Assembly: GCF_000189635.1 (NCBI RefSeq) | Contig: NW_002476426.1 | Span: forward strand, 930,001-994,000 | Origin: Tetrahymena thermophila SB210 | Taxonomy: Eukaryota > Ciliophora > Oligohymenophorea > Hymenostomatida > Tetrahymenidae | DNA: 64,000 nucleotides | Direction: 5' to 3' | The notes under the pieces: model-generated | Told to the model about the DNA's origin: nothing | The model's input: the letters and a program-made list of their open reading frames with translations, nothing else | The model's database searches: none | In this document: in pieces, positions 39,701-51,371 of the stretch | How the letters are laid out: each line of letters starts with the position of its first letter | How positions within the stretch are numbered: the first letter of the stretch is position 1 | Made by a program: the position numbers and the translations under genes

Positions 39701-40189
39701 GTTATATAAACTTATCTCAAGAACAAATTAAATTTCGTTTTAAAGAGATCTAATTAAAATGGAGGATCTTCATTTTATAATTCTATGAAAGACCCTTAAG
39801 GAAATGATAAAGACGGAAGAAAAGGAAAATTATTTGAAATTGAAAATAGAAGAGCTTCATATAATTTCTAAACTTGGAAAGCACCTCTAGCTTCATTTGA
39901 AAGCAAATTTTTATATTACATTTTCTTGTAAATTTCTTTCTTTATTGACTATGCTAAAAATGGTTTCTAGCCTGTTAACCCAATTGCTAAATATCCTTAA
40001 ACTAATTTAAGAAGATTTGCCAATATTTACACTACGGTATCCTACTTACTACTATTTGTTTTCTTGATATTTATTTTTAAATGGTTGTTCTCCTCATCAG
40101 CTCCTACTAGTAATTACAATCAAAATTATAGTAAAAGGAATTATTAGGGAGATACTACAAAAGGTAAATATAAATGGGATCTAGAATGA
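36758..40189 (+). CDS. SMPD4-like (neutral sphingomyelinase 3 family) membrane protein
   Basis: Three exons (36758-36980, 37114-37298, 37532-40189), all phases consistent, 1,021 aa. Matches to the SMPD4 family run along the length: an N-terminal helix region with FLTDLPNILYIILGAENKKG, VLPDHITELRKN, then INPGDWFLFALAFNLKNF and QNPFLLLTRRYLEYFDFLSL, equivalent to the NPFEYYIFFFAL and LVDRYLSWFLP parts of the human protein. A late conserved block (RLNCLDIVTIKHANEFFL ... EIDPFVIQTYLKNKLNFVL) is followed by one C-terminal transmembrane segment (VSYLLLFVFLIFIFKWLF, about 50 residues from the end). Human SMPD4 is a tail-region membrane protein of ER and nuclear envelope linked to sphingomyelin hydrolysis and nuclear pore assembly; the ciliate role is inferred. 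Asn/Gln/Ser-rich low-complexity inserts (38060-38620, 38900-39040) enlarge the protein relative to the animal form. Confidence 0.87.
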
Positions 40190-40717
40190 GTTATATAATA
40201 ATTAGTAATTTCAATTTATTATTTAGTACATATTATCTCTGTGTTATAATTTAAATGAAACAATTTATAAAACTTTGTTAAATTTCTCTACTAAAAATAA
40301 TTTTCTTTAATATAAAATTTAAATCTTTTAAATGATTGCTATTTTTTACTATATTTTAATTATAATTGTTAATTTTTAGGCAATTCAAACACTAAAAGAA
40401 GGGTATTTTTTATCAAAAACTTAAATCATAAATTAATTTTAGTTTATACTTTTTTAAATTCAATTTATTAATAAAGAGTGGAAATTTTTGATAAATAACC
40501 TCTCCTTAACTTACTTTTAGAGTTTTAAAATAAATATTATAACATAAAAGTTTCTTAATGATTTATTTTTAGATAATTATTTGTTTTATATTTTAGAAAT
40601 TTAATTAAAAATTGAATAAAATTTTAACGAAATTTTGATTGTTTTACTTTTATATACTTTATATGTAATATATAATATATTTTATATTTTTGTATTAATT
40701 AGTCATAATAATTAATT
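40190..40717. other. Convergent AT-rich spacer
   Basis: Lies between the 3' end of the SMPD4-like gene and the 3' end of the minus-strand cysteine-rich gene. A/T runs only; no coding sequence seen. Confidence 0.55.
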
Positions 40718-41065
40718 TCATTCTTCAATTTTTGGTCTAATTTCAGTGCAATTTGGCCAATCACATCTACAATAATCACCACAAATATTTCCAAAAAAGC
40801 AATCAGGAGCACAACGGCCTTATAGATTGTTATTTTTATTAGATAGTTTTTCTTAAACAGACAATGTAGGGACAAATTAATGAGCCAGAGATTGGAGTAT
40901 CTCACCATACTAGTTTACACAGCAACATTTTCCAGGAGTGTTGCAGCATTGCATACTATTTGGACAACAGCAAAAATCTCCTTAATTACAGGTGCATTTC
41001 GAAGATTTCACTATTTGAAGTAAAATAAATGTTATTAATAAGGATAAAATAACTTTTTTTAGCAT
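40718..41065 (-). CDS. Small secreted cysteine-rich protein
   Basis: Single exon, 115 aa. The N-terminus MLKKVILSLLITFILLQIVK is a typical signal peptide: Lys-Lys followed by a hydrophobic core. The mature part carries 16 cysteines in two clusters: KCTCNQGDFCCCPN ... CCNTPGKCCC near the N-terminus, and CAPDCFFGNICGDYCRCDWP near the C-terminus. A Cys-free linker of about 40 residues separates them. The pattern suggests a disulfide-rich extracellular or vesicle-lumen protein. I recognise no family, and nothing shows an enzymatic or toxic role. A shorter standard-code frame on the same strand (40699-40908) is a shadow in another frame. Support comes from the sharp rise in G/C over the surroundings, the signal peptide and the Cys pattern. 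Confidence 0.78.
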
Positions 41066-43476
41066 TTCAGTTCTAGTGTTTATTAATAGTTTTTATATTT
41101 TATTGAATTATTTATTTTATAGTATATCCAGTCTTCTATTTAAAGTTAGCAGTTATTTATAGGAGAATATTAACTGAATTTTTATAATATAATATAAATA
41201 AAGATAATATATAAATTGACTTAATTAACTATGACGTAATCTAATTTAAAATATAATGTAGGAAAACATACTTTAAATTTTTATCATTTAAACCTCATTT
41301 GATATAAAATAAAAACTTCCAATTTTATAAAAAGATTTAACATTTTTTTCATCCCTAAATTTTTAGTAGATTTTCAAATCTTCAACATTTCATGTCCTCA
41401 ATTTTTTCATCGAGATACACTATATATTAAATTGAAATTAAAATAATTTTGTATATTAATAACAATGAAAATTAAAATGCTGTTTTAACAAAAATTTATA
41501 TGAGAAAATATAGAGTGATTATTTGATTAATAATTGTTACAATTTAGTTTTTAAAAAGAGTGGTTTAGCATCAATCATTTACTATTTAAATTTTTTTATA
41601 ATTGTATTTGATTGGTAGTATTTTTTTTATCAAGTATATGTTAAATCATTATCTTGCAGCAAATACCAACAAGATACATCTAATATATTTTTGAAGATTT
41701 GACCTTAAATTTTGTCATAGTATAAATTATCAAATATTTTTGCTTTTTTAAAATTTAGCCTAAAATATAATGGCTATTTTGAATTACTTTAAAAATAAAT
41801 TAAGTCAGATCAGATCATATTTAAAAATAGAGTTTAAATATTCTAAATAATTTTTTTTATTAATTACAATTAAAATTAAAAGGCTGTTAACAAAAATTTA
41901 TATAGAGATCAAAAAAAGAGATTATTTGGTTAATTGTTGCAAAATTGGTTTTAAAAAAGAGTGGTTTATCATTAATCATTTATTATTTAAATTATACTTC
42001 CAATAAATACAAACAAGATACATCTAATATATATTTTGGAAGATTTGTCCTTAAATTTTGTGATAGAATAAATTATCAAATATTTTTGATTTTTTAAAAT
42101 TTAGCCTAAAACATAATGGCTATTTTGGATTACTTTAAATATAATTTAAGTCAGATCAGATTAAAAAATAGAGTTAATAATTCTAAATTAATTTCTGGTG
42201 AAAATGTAACACATTTAGAAAATTATGTTATTGCAAAATATTCTTTAACTATTTGACATAATAAAAATGATATTTTCTAAATAAATCCAAAAATTTTTAT
42301 TTATTAGCTATAAATGAAGAATAAATACTTTTATGCAAAACAAATATTTGTTTTTTTAATATTAAAGGTTGAATTTATAAAATATTAAAAATGAGTTTTT
42401 TAAAAATTATTTCGATTGAAGTCATAAAGAATGAATCTTTAACTCTTTTTTCATTAAGAATTAATTAGAATATTTAATTTTATTATAAAAATAAACAATT
42501 TTGCTGAATTAATTAACAAATTAAAAATAAAAAAAATCTAATCTGCTTAATAATCCAATTTTTTTGAAAATTATCCCATCTGCTTACAGAAATAAATTTT
42601 CTTATTATTTAAAACTATTATGAAGAGAAGATCATAAATTTTGATCCAAAATTTAAGATATTCTAATTTCAGTAGCTGTTTAATAAAACAAAATTCTAAA
42701 TTTTCTTATATCAATAACTCTTCTTTCAATGAGGAGAGAATAATTTATGTTCTTTGAATTTATAAATACTTTTGAAAATGTACTCAAATAATAATAAAAT
42801 ATCATTCTAAAATTGAAATAACAATAAAAAATTTAAAAATATAAAAGATTTATTCAAAATTGTTGATGAATCAAAATAAGCGTACAATAATATGACCTTT
42901 ATTATCAAAAACTGTCTTGGGTAACTCTTCAAAAAAAAAATATTTAATTGATTAAATTTTTAACATATAAAAGTGTTTTTGATGATTAAAGACATTATTT
43001 TTAAAAGTTTTTTTACAACTTTGTTGAAATATTATGCTTTTTTATATGATAAAAATTTTTTAAGATGAATATCATCAATTATTTCTAAAAATTAAATCAA
43101 TCAAATTTTCATTAAATTTTATAATGTAACTCTTAATTTTTAAGCCTTAAAATCTAAAGATGATTTAGAATATTTTTTATAATTTTATTAGAATATTTTT
43201 TAAAATTTTGTTTATCTTTTATATTAATTAAAAACAATAAATAAAATTAGTTTAAGAGGATTGGATATTTTTTAAGAATAATTATTACTAAAAACTTAAT
43301 CCAAACAAACCTAAATGAGAGAATTTGTTTATTAATAATATTTTAAATCAGCTTACTTGTATTTTGGATTATAAAATTAATGATATTAACTGTTTTAGAT
43401 TTTCTAATTTTGACTTATTTTTAGTATGAATAAAGTTTATAAACAAAGTGAATTTAAGTAAAAGTTTTAATTAAAA
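41066..43476. other. Long AT-rich spacer with an internal degenerate repeat
   Basis: About 2.4 kb between divergently transcribed genes. It contains the imperfect direct repeat described separately. A small broken frame starts at an ATG near 42778; it has one TGA after 13 codons and then about 45 open codons, too short to call. No other coding signal. Confidence 0.55.
41462..42197. repeat. Imperfect direct repeat of about 350-400 bp
   Basis: Unit 1 (about 41462-41850) and unit 2 (about 41866-42197) share many blocks in the same order: AACAAAAATTTATAT, AAAGAGTGGTTTA, ACAAGATACATCTAATATAT, CCTTAAATTTTGT, AAATTATCAAATATTTTTG, AAAATTTAGCCTAAAA, ATAATGGCTATTTTG and AAGTCAGATCAGAT. The offset falls from 402 to 346 bp along the unit because unit 1 has an extra AT-rich insertion. 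There are no obvious terminal inverted repeats and no reading frame, so this looks like an old segmental duplication of noncoding DNA. Confidence 0.85.
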
Positions 43477-44939
43477 ATGAGACATGAATAAAATTAAAGT
43501 TTGTTTCAAATGTAATTTATTTATATAAATTATTTTTAAAATTTTAAATAGAAAACTTTGTCTTAGACATTTATTAATGAAAGAAGATTCTTATAAATCT
43601 CTATGCACAGCTTGCTTTTGTAATTTTCTAGATTATTAAATATTATTTTAAAAGGTAAAAATTATATATAGAATAAAAGGCTGCTTATTACTTATGTTGT
43701 AGATGTATCTTTTGCAAAGAATGTATATAGAGATGGAAAGATAGTTATAAAACAATTGAAAATTCAGCAGATGTCATTTGTGGATTTTGCAATAAATAAA
43801 CTGACCCTAAAATAAACAGCTTTTAGGATATGAAATAAGCATAATCATTTGCTTTTTTATTTGCAGATCCTGAGACTCTATTTGAAAGACAAATTGAAAT
43901 AATCAAAGTAATATTTTTCATGTAAAATAAATGGCTAAACTTTTTCATAAAAAAGTTCTAGAGAAAACAAAGTTTGAAGTATATTTAATACTTACAGGAC
44001 CAGTTAAATATAAACAAATAAGAGCTTTCCTTGATTTATGAAAGCTTTCCTGAGATAAAAAATGAAATATCAGTGAGGAGAATGAGCAACACTTTAAATA
44101 ATGAAGATGATATCAGAAAAATTTCTAGGAGTTGTGTAAACTTTAAACAAGTTAATGAAAATATACAAAATGATTCATTTTAGTAAAATTAATTGTAAAA
44201 CCAAGTTAGAGAGTCTAATAAAATAAATTAATTTCAAGTAAATCCTTAATATAATTAGTAGTATAATTTATAATAAAATTTACCCTACCAGAAAGACTAT
44301 TAAACAAACGAACCTTAACAATAATAATAATATTAATAGTAGAAGTAGCTCATGATAAATAAATAAAATAACCAAATAAATAAAAATAATCTGAACACAA
44401 TAGGGTATTAAAATAAACCAATTATGTAATAGAGGAACGAGTATGTGACTCCTATTCAAAACAACATTAGTAATTTCAATATTAATAATAAGATTAGTAA
44501 TCTGAATAATTCAGGTGGGTTGTCATATTAAGATTACATGCAAAAATAACAAAATTTAATTAACTACAATCAAATAGTCCAAGGAAATTCAATTTAAAGA
44601 AAAGATTCATAATAAAGAAACACTTTTAATTAAATAACTTAACAATATTAGTTTTAAAAAGAAATTGAAGATTCAAGCAATCCTTACATTAATCATTAAC
44701 AAGGAAAACAAAATGATTTTACTTAAGTAAGAAACAAGATGCAGCCATCTAAAGAAAACATGAATTTAGTTTTGAATTAAGCTTACACATCTTATAATTA
44801 AAATTAAAAACCTTAATTAAGCTATCAGCAAAAATATATTGACTAATACAATCCAAAATTAAGCAAATGATTATAAGAAAAAAGAGAACAAAATTTTATT
44901 ATTGATAATAATTTTAAAAATAAGTAATTAAATACTTGA
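43477..44939 (+). CDS. Cys-rich zinc-finger (RING/B-box-like) protein with Gln/Asn-rich tail
   Basis: Four exons: 43477-43511, 43552-43619, 43672 to about 43908, then the rest. Introns are 40, 52 and about 75 nt, and all junctions keep phase. The N-terminal ~90 residues contain a cysteine pattern: KLCLRHLL, then SLCTACFQQK, YLCCRCIFCKECIQRWKD and VICGFCNKQTDP. The CxxC ... CCxC..CxxC ... CxxC spacing indicates a zinc-binding module, RING- or B-box-like, so an E3-ligase or protein-binding role is possible but not shown. A helical stretch follows (ETLFERQIEIIKDQLNINKQ). The remaining ~280 residues are Gln/Asn/Tyr-rich and disordered. The start is tentative: an alternative ATG at 43484 would need no first intron but leads into an AT-rich segment. 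3' ends of this gene and the FAM135 gene converge within 222 bp. Confidence 0.68.
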
Positions 44940-45161
44940 AAGAAAAGCTATTTACATTAAATACAAGAAATACAGTCATATAAAGCTTTTTTAAAAATAT
45001 GTTATTAATTATTTATTAATTAATTATATACATATTTAAAATATATAGAATGGATTGATTACGAGTAAATAATTATTAATTAATTAGTAGTAGTTTATTA
45101 GTTAGATTAGTTAAGTAACTCAATTATTTTAAATGCTTATTTTGTTAATTTACATAAAATC

Positions 45162-48100
45162 TCATCTAAAAAATGTATCGTAATTTTATACTAATATCCT
45201 AATTAAAGGTTGACATTCTAAAAATTGTATGTGAGCAGCTCTACCTATTAGAGTATCTATATTTCTATTTTTTAATTTTTTATTTTATAAAATTTGAAGT
45301 TGTTTGTTTATATTTACTTTTCTTATATGTGGAAGTGGACATCTAATCTATGTAGAGAGTTAGTTGAAAGCTAACTCAGTATATTTTATGTCATTTCGTT
45401 GTACAGTTTTCCTTTTCTTTAAATTTAGAAGTAGAAAAAAGTTTAAATTTATTTTTTAAAAGGCTTTTAATTAAATAAATACGCATCTTTCATAGCTTCT
45501 TTAGTCATTTCTATTCTTGCTGAGTCAAATGGAGCATAACTGTCTTAGTAACTAGAAACTAAGCACACATTTTTAAACCAACCCAAACCCTTTGCTTTAG
45601 AAAGTCTATATAAGAATGTATTTTCTATGTCTTTACTATCAGCCATAGTGAGTTGTTGGAGACTTGTACTTTTTTTCCATCTTTTCAATATCCAAATACC
45701 TGCTTCAATAATCTTATTAGGATTATACATGAATCCTAAATGAGGGGAAGATAAACTCATGAAAGTATACATTTTTTCTGAATATTCTTCAAGCATAGGT
45801 AAAGCAGATCTAATAATTACACCTCCTAAACTGAAACCAATTAAACTAATTCTGTGATATAAATATAATAAGTATTAATTAACTCCATAAGTTTTGATAT
45901 AGTTTGTTTTTTTACCTTCCCAAGTTCTCACCTGAGCAATTATCTGCTATAAAGGTTTGAATTTCATTAGCAAGATTTTTACCCATTTCATCAATATCTC
46001 CCTCTGTATTGTCTTCATTGTAAACTGAACAAAGGAACATTGCCTCAGGATGCATATAATTTAAGTAATTTTTAAGCATTTTCATGTCATAGGCATTTCC
46101 TTAGAAACCATGGACTAAGACAAATAAATGGATACCTTTATAATAAATGTTTTCGCTTTCTCCATTTAATTCATACTCAATCTTTTTAAAATTTAAACAT
46201 ATTATTTAAAAATAAATAAATAACTAAATCATTTTAAAATATTTATCATTACTATATTTTCTTCATTCTTTTCCTTTACATCCTTGACAATAAGTTCTTC
46301 AAATATGATTGGATTATGTTCAGTTTTAAAGATAGAATAAATTGGCTCTACTTTCTATAATTAATTTTTCAAAATATTTATTGAATAAAATATGAATTTA
46401 AAAGTTTTTAAGATTATTTTTTACATTTAAAAATTTAGACTCTAAAATGGGAAGGGTAGGCCTCATTTTGTAGGCAACTTTTTCATTTTATTCTACTTTG
46501 CTTTGCTCGTGGATTTTTTTGAAATCTTAATTGTTAATTTTTTGTTTTACTATAAATATTTAAAGTCTGTCTTTAATTTTTTATTAATATTCAAACTTTA
46601 GTAAAGCAAGACAGTACAAGGGAGATATTTTATAGAGATCTAGATACTTGTGCCATAGCTAAAACAATTAACCACTTATAAGATTTGCTTCATTTAGTAT
46701 TGAATGAGTTATTGTTTCAGGATCTCTTGACTTAAATCTTTCTTAGAGGACTGTATTGAAATCTTTATTTTAATTTTATTTACCATTTTGATTGTTACTT
46801 TAGCTATATTCTCTAACATTTTCGTTTGTGACATACTCAGGAGTTATTAGCTTGCTTGGGGGTTGCTTTTTATTTTTAACATATTTCTAACAACAAGATT
46901 TTAATAAAATTGTTTTACTAAGTATTTCTTAAATGTCTTTTTCTGTTTATCAAGAATACATCTACTATTCATCTTATTGTAATGATTATACAATTTGCTA
47001 TAAGTTTTTTTCAAAGATTCGACGAAAGTATTGTACATGCCTTCATAATCAATATCTGTAAATTTATAAAGTTTGTTTTTCGAATTTGAAAAATTATAAT
47101 TTTTAATTTACTTCCTAACTGTTTTTATGTTGATTCATAAATAGATATAGTTTTAGATGCTGATTAATTTTTTTAGATATCCATGAGTGCAAGTCTTTCT
47201 TCTGGTTTGTATTTAGCAAACTCCGATATTTATATGGGGATGACTCTAAAGCGGTAATCTAGATAAAATAGAAATTAAATATAATTTTTATAAACTACAT
47301 AGTAACGTAAATTAATTTTACCTAACCTGATACTGTGAAATATAACGTTCGCAACACAAAAGTTTGCTTCTTCAAAGAGAAGGGGTACAAATTCATGGAT
47401 ACCTTCAGTTACATCGTTTAATTTGTATTTTATAGTAGAAAGGGATTTGCTCTCATTAAAAAGGCAACATTCTTCTTTGCTTTTATTTGAATTTGTTGTG
47501 TTATTTGTGTTGTTATCTTTATTTTCATTCTTATTTGAATCTTTTTATCCATCCTTGCCTCCTTACCCAGAAGTATTCTTATTATTTGAGTTATTCATGC
47601 AATCGAAAAACATAAGTTCAACTTCCATATACATTTCAGGGTTTTCTCCTTATTTTCCAGCATCGAATTCAATACGAAAATGGCAAAAGTCATTTAACTC
47701 TACCTCTTCCTCGCAAAATTTGATAAAGAAGGATTTTGAATAAAAAGAACTTGTTTAATCTATAATTCCTGCTGGCCTAAACAGTTAAGAGTCATTGAAT
47801 TTTTATCCTTTTGGTTGTTAAAAGTCATTCGAATAAGGCTTGTAATTTTCTGTAATATTGTATGGATGTGCATAAATTTTTTGCTAATAAAAAAATAAAA
47901 TGAGATTTATCGAATTATATCAAAACTCCAATTTAAAAGCGATGAGAACTATATAAGTTATGTTTATCACTATTAATTATTGGTTAACTCATAAGTTACT
48001 TATTAGAATTATTTGAATAAGAAAGATTGAAATAAATCAAATTACATCTTTTCCCTTCAATTGGTAGATGGTAAATTTCAAGAAATATAAACCTTAATAA

Positions 48101-48165
48101 AAAAGATCTATATTTCTAAAGTTCTAGACATGCACTACTAAATCAACTATTGATCTTACTGACAT
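45162..48165 (-). CDS. FAM135-type alpha/beta-hydrolase (putative lipase/serine esterase)
   Basis: Multi-exon minus-strand gene. The N-terminus MSVRSIVDLVVHVQNFRNID then LFYQGLYFLKFTIY matches the start of FAM135 proteins (LHKFYNVDLFQRGFY-type), and the central DUF3657-like region includes YRFRVIPI and EERLALMDIQK. The C-terminal DUF676 hydrolase domain is intact: HLFVLVHGFQGNAYDMKM (oxyanion region), IGFSLGGVIIRSAL with the nucleophile Ser in GFSLGG, YTFMSLSSPHLGFMYN, the Asp in SSYQDSYAPFDSARIEM, and the His in LIGRAAHIQFLECQ encoded in the last exon. The Ser-Asp-His triad is therefore complete. The last intron (donor after HIQEK) is set by phase. Substrate is unknown; the fold suggests lipid or ester hydrolysis. 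The 3' end abuts the convergent zinc-finger gene. Confidence 0.9.
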
Positions 48166-49239
48166 TCTATGCTAATTTTGTTTGGCTAAAATTTGTAAAT
48201 TATAATTCTACTATTTAAAGTTTATAAAATTGATGTTATTTAGTTTTAAGGAGAGATAACTATTAATTAATTTTTTTTAATTTTTTGTAAATCAATTTTT
48301 AACTATTTAAGATTAATTTGAAAATATTCATTATTACTTTTAATTTTTTCTTTAAAAGTGAATGAATGTATTAATGAATTAATTAATTGAAGCAAAAAAC
48401 TAATTATAAACAAAAAAATACTTAAAGTTTATATTAACTGCAAATTTTAGTTTTAATATATTCATTTGATTCACTTCTAATATACTTTTTTATTTTCATT
48501 GGTATTTACTGATCAAATATGCATAAATGCAATCTTTTATTTTTAAATATTTAAAAAAAATAAGCTTTTTTAAAACTCAATCATTTCAGCTTCCAAAAAT
48601 CAAATGTAATATTTTTAGCAGTCTTTTAAAATGAATGCTTTTGTCTAATAATCATTTAAACTATTCTTTTTTTTATCTTTCAAACTATTTTTTAATTTAA
48701 AATATTCAAATAATAAGTAAATTATTTTAAATTTTATCAAACTTAACTTTTTAAAGCTAAAATCCATTATTATTTCAAATTTATTTAAAGATGATTTGTA
48801 ACATGAATGCTTTTTAAATAAGCCCAGCTTAATTTATTTTAAAATATTTATTCGGATAAAATGAAATCTACCAAGTCAAAAAATTTAGAGGTATCTTATT
48901 TATTTAACTAATTTTTTTAATAATTTAAAGTATATTTTAAATATAATTTAAATCTAATAAGTATAAAGTAATATATAGATTTAGTTAATTATAGATATGC
49001 ATACGCTCTTATGTTATTAATAAATATTCAATATGATTTCAAATATAATTTAGTAAAAATTTATTTATTTATTTATATTTAGAGCAAATGTTTTTGATTA
49101 ATTTCATATTATAAACATTTGTTAGTTTTAATTTATTTTTTTAGTAATAATTTATTTAAAATCATTTTAAATAAAGTTTTTTATTCTTAGATATTTATCC
49201 TAAATAATTTTTTTGAATGATAATTAGAAGGATTAACTG
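48166..49239. other. AT-rich spacer
   Basis: About 1.1 kb between two minus-strand genes; presumably the FAM135 promoter and the RING-H2 3' flank. It contains AATGAATTAATTAATTG-type simple sequence near 48360-48390. No coding stretch. Confidence 0.55.
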
Positions 49240-51371
49240 TCAGAAGTTCAAAGATGGCTCTATATTAGGCCTTCTATTGCTCCTTATTTGATATTAATGA
49301 GTAAATGGAGAAGTTCTGATAGATGGAATGATTTAAATTGGAGAGATAAAATTGTGTTAATTGCTTTAATTTGGTTCTGCATTTGAAGAAACATCTTCAG
49401 TAAAAGCCTCTACATTAAAAGGACATTGTCTACAAACAGGACATTCCATTTTTTTTTTGAGCCACTCATCAACGCAACTTTAGTGAAAGTAGTGCTAACA
49501 TTTCAGAATCCTAACATCAACGTCATTGCAAAACTTTTCTAAACAAACAACACATTGATTATCATCTTCTTCTAAATCTTACGTATCAGCATTAGCTTAT
49601 TCATGATCTACATTTTAATTTTTTTCCAATTTAAGTTGCATTTTAAGTTAGGAGTATTTATAGGTACCTCCTATCTAGTTAAGTTACTGGTCGTTATAGC
49701 CAACAGCTGCAGGTTGTTAAATTTAGTTTATTATACTAAAGAATGTATTAATTAAAAGCACATGATTTAATTCACGTATATAATTTTCCAAACCTCTGCT
49801 TCTTACTGCCCTTCGTGGAAATCTATCATAAAGATCAAAATTATTTTCAAAGACTTAATTATTTTCGTTTATTTAATTATTGTTAGAATCAGAAAGTCTG
49901 TATGAAAAATATCTATTTTCATGAATTTAGCTACCTCTACTCTATACCAATTATTTCTTTTTAATATGTATGTAGAACTAAATGATAAGCAAAATTATAG
50001 TTGCAACGAAAATAAATATCATATTTTAGTTTCTCATAAAATAAAGCAAGAAAAAGTAAATTAAAATAGAGGAAATACGGGCACAGGTCAACTACTTAAT
50101 CTGAGTTTAAATAGATTCAGTTGATTAAATTTCTAAAGGATTTGAATGATGATCATTAAAGATGTCAGCATATTAATGATGATTTTATCTTTATCTCCAA
50201 GAATTAATGTCTCTTCTAGTTCGATTACTCCTTGGTCTTTAACTAGCATTGTTAAGTTAGTCAAGTAAAGATAAGCCAAACCCATTTCGGCTACGGAAAG
50301 GTAGAGTAAGAAGAATTCGAGAATGGTTTAGGTTAGGTGAAGCTAAACTAATCATATTTTAGTTTATATCTGGAAATAGACTTTACAAACGAGGAGGTAA
50401 AGTATTACCCTCATGAGATCTTTATTGATTTTATTAATTTTATAAGCTATCGCTTTCATTTATGATTTCACTATTTGATCTTGGATTACTCTAGCTAGGG
50501 TACTATTGATTATTCGAATCATAGTTTACTGCTTCGTCATCATCTATAGTTTAGTAATCATCGTCTTCTTCATCTTCTTCTCCTCCTTTTTTACTTTTAT
50601 ATTTACCGTTCTAATCTTATTGATTAAAATCACTGTTTTATTTATCTTCATTAGAAGTAAAAACAGAAAGTTGATTATTTGTAGCTTCAGACTATTCAGT
50701 GCTATCTTTTGTTTCCTCTTCTTCATCGTCATCTCCATTAAAAATATTGTTTTTGAAAGTAATTCTATCATTAGCTCTATAATAATTCATTCCAGTAGTT
50801 TTTTTGTTAATTTGAGTACTTTTTTATACAATGATAAATTTTTTAGAAATTAATAAATGAAATAAAATTCATTGAAAAACATTTTATATTTCAATATTAA
50901 GTTAGATAAATAAATAGAAATAGGGTGAAAGAAAAAGGGAGAAAATTGTTTCTAGTATTTTATAAAATAAACTTTTGATAAATCGATTAACTAATTACAT
51001 TTTTGATTTATTATTTGATTGATGTTTCTTATTAGAACTATAGGAACTATTTCTATTTTTATTTGGTTTATTGTTGTCTTTCATACATTAATTCCTATGA
51101 ATTTTTGTATTTTAATTTTCAGAATGATCAAACTTATATTTATAAAAATGGTTAAAGATTAAAAGAAACGACCTTTAAGGGTTACATTAAAATCACATTA
51201 ATTTTTTTGAGAGTTATCATCTTCTTGATCTGAATTATTAGATAAGTTATTTTCTAAGCTACTATCTTAGTCTTCAAAGTTATTCTTTTAATTCTAACCT
51301 TATTTTTTATTTAAATAATCAATCAAATTTATTTAGTTTTGATTAGGTTTTTCATTCTTATCCGTTTTCAT
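49240..51371 (-). CDS. Transmembrane RING-H2 (E3 ubiquitin ligase-type) protein
   Basis: The core is one long exon, 50776-49240. Residues ~330-380 contain one or two membrane segments (ISSILIYFFLLYF and MIFIFVATIILLIIQFYIHI). Near residue 513 is a RING-H2 domain: CVVCLEKF, ILKCQHYFHQSCVDEWL, then CPVC, i.e. the C3H2C3 zinc pattern. By family this is an E2-binding E3 ubiquitin ligase on a membrane. The N-terminal half is acidic and Asn/Gln-rich (GDDDEEEE, EEDEEDDD). A simple start would be the ATG at 50790. I prefer a model with two more exons (51371-51186 and 51132-50999), because introns 51133-51185 and 50777-50998 join them perfectly in phase to give 618 aa with continuous composition. A further alternative first ATG is 51508. 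RING and membrane parts are secure; the start is moderate. Confidence 0.8.

Noticed and set aside
40718..41065. Reading the cysteine-rich secreted protein as a toxin or defensin
   Set aside because: Cysteine spacing alone does not identify any toxin family; only secretion and disulfide richness are supported.
42778..42957. Short plus-strand frame with one internal TGA
   Set aside because: Fewer than 60 codons after the interruption and no recognisable features; not distinguishable from chance.
45180..45260. GC-richer patch that could be read as a tRNA
   Set aside because: It is the last exon of the FAM135-type gene (LIGRAAHIQFLECQ), and no cloverleaf could be drawn.
47423..47743. Plus-strand ORF of 106 codons
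   Set aside because: It lies opposite the FAM135-type gene, whose conserved blocks flank it on the minus strand; its Ser/Phe/Leu-rich translation is typical of antisense shadow.
50506..50853. Hydrophobic plus-strand ORF of 115 codons, resembling a membrane protein
   Set aside because: It is the complement of Asp/Glu- and Asn-coding sequence of the RING-H2 gene, which turns acidic codons into Ile/Phe/Val codons.
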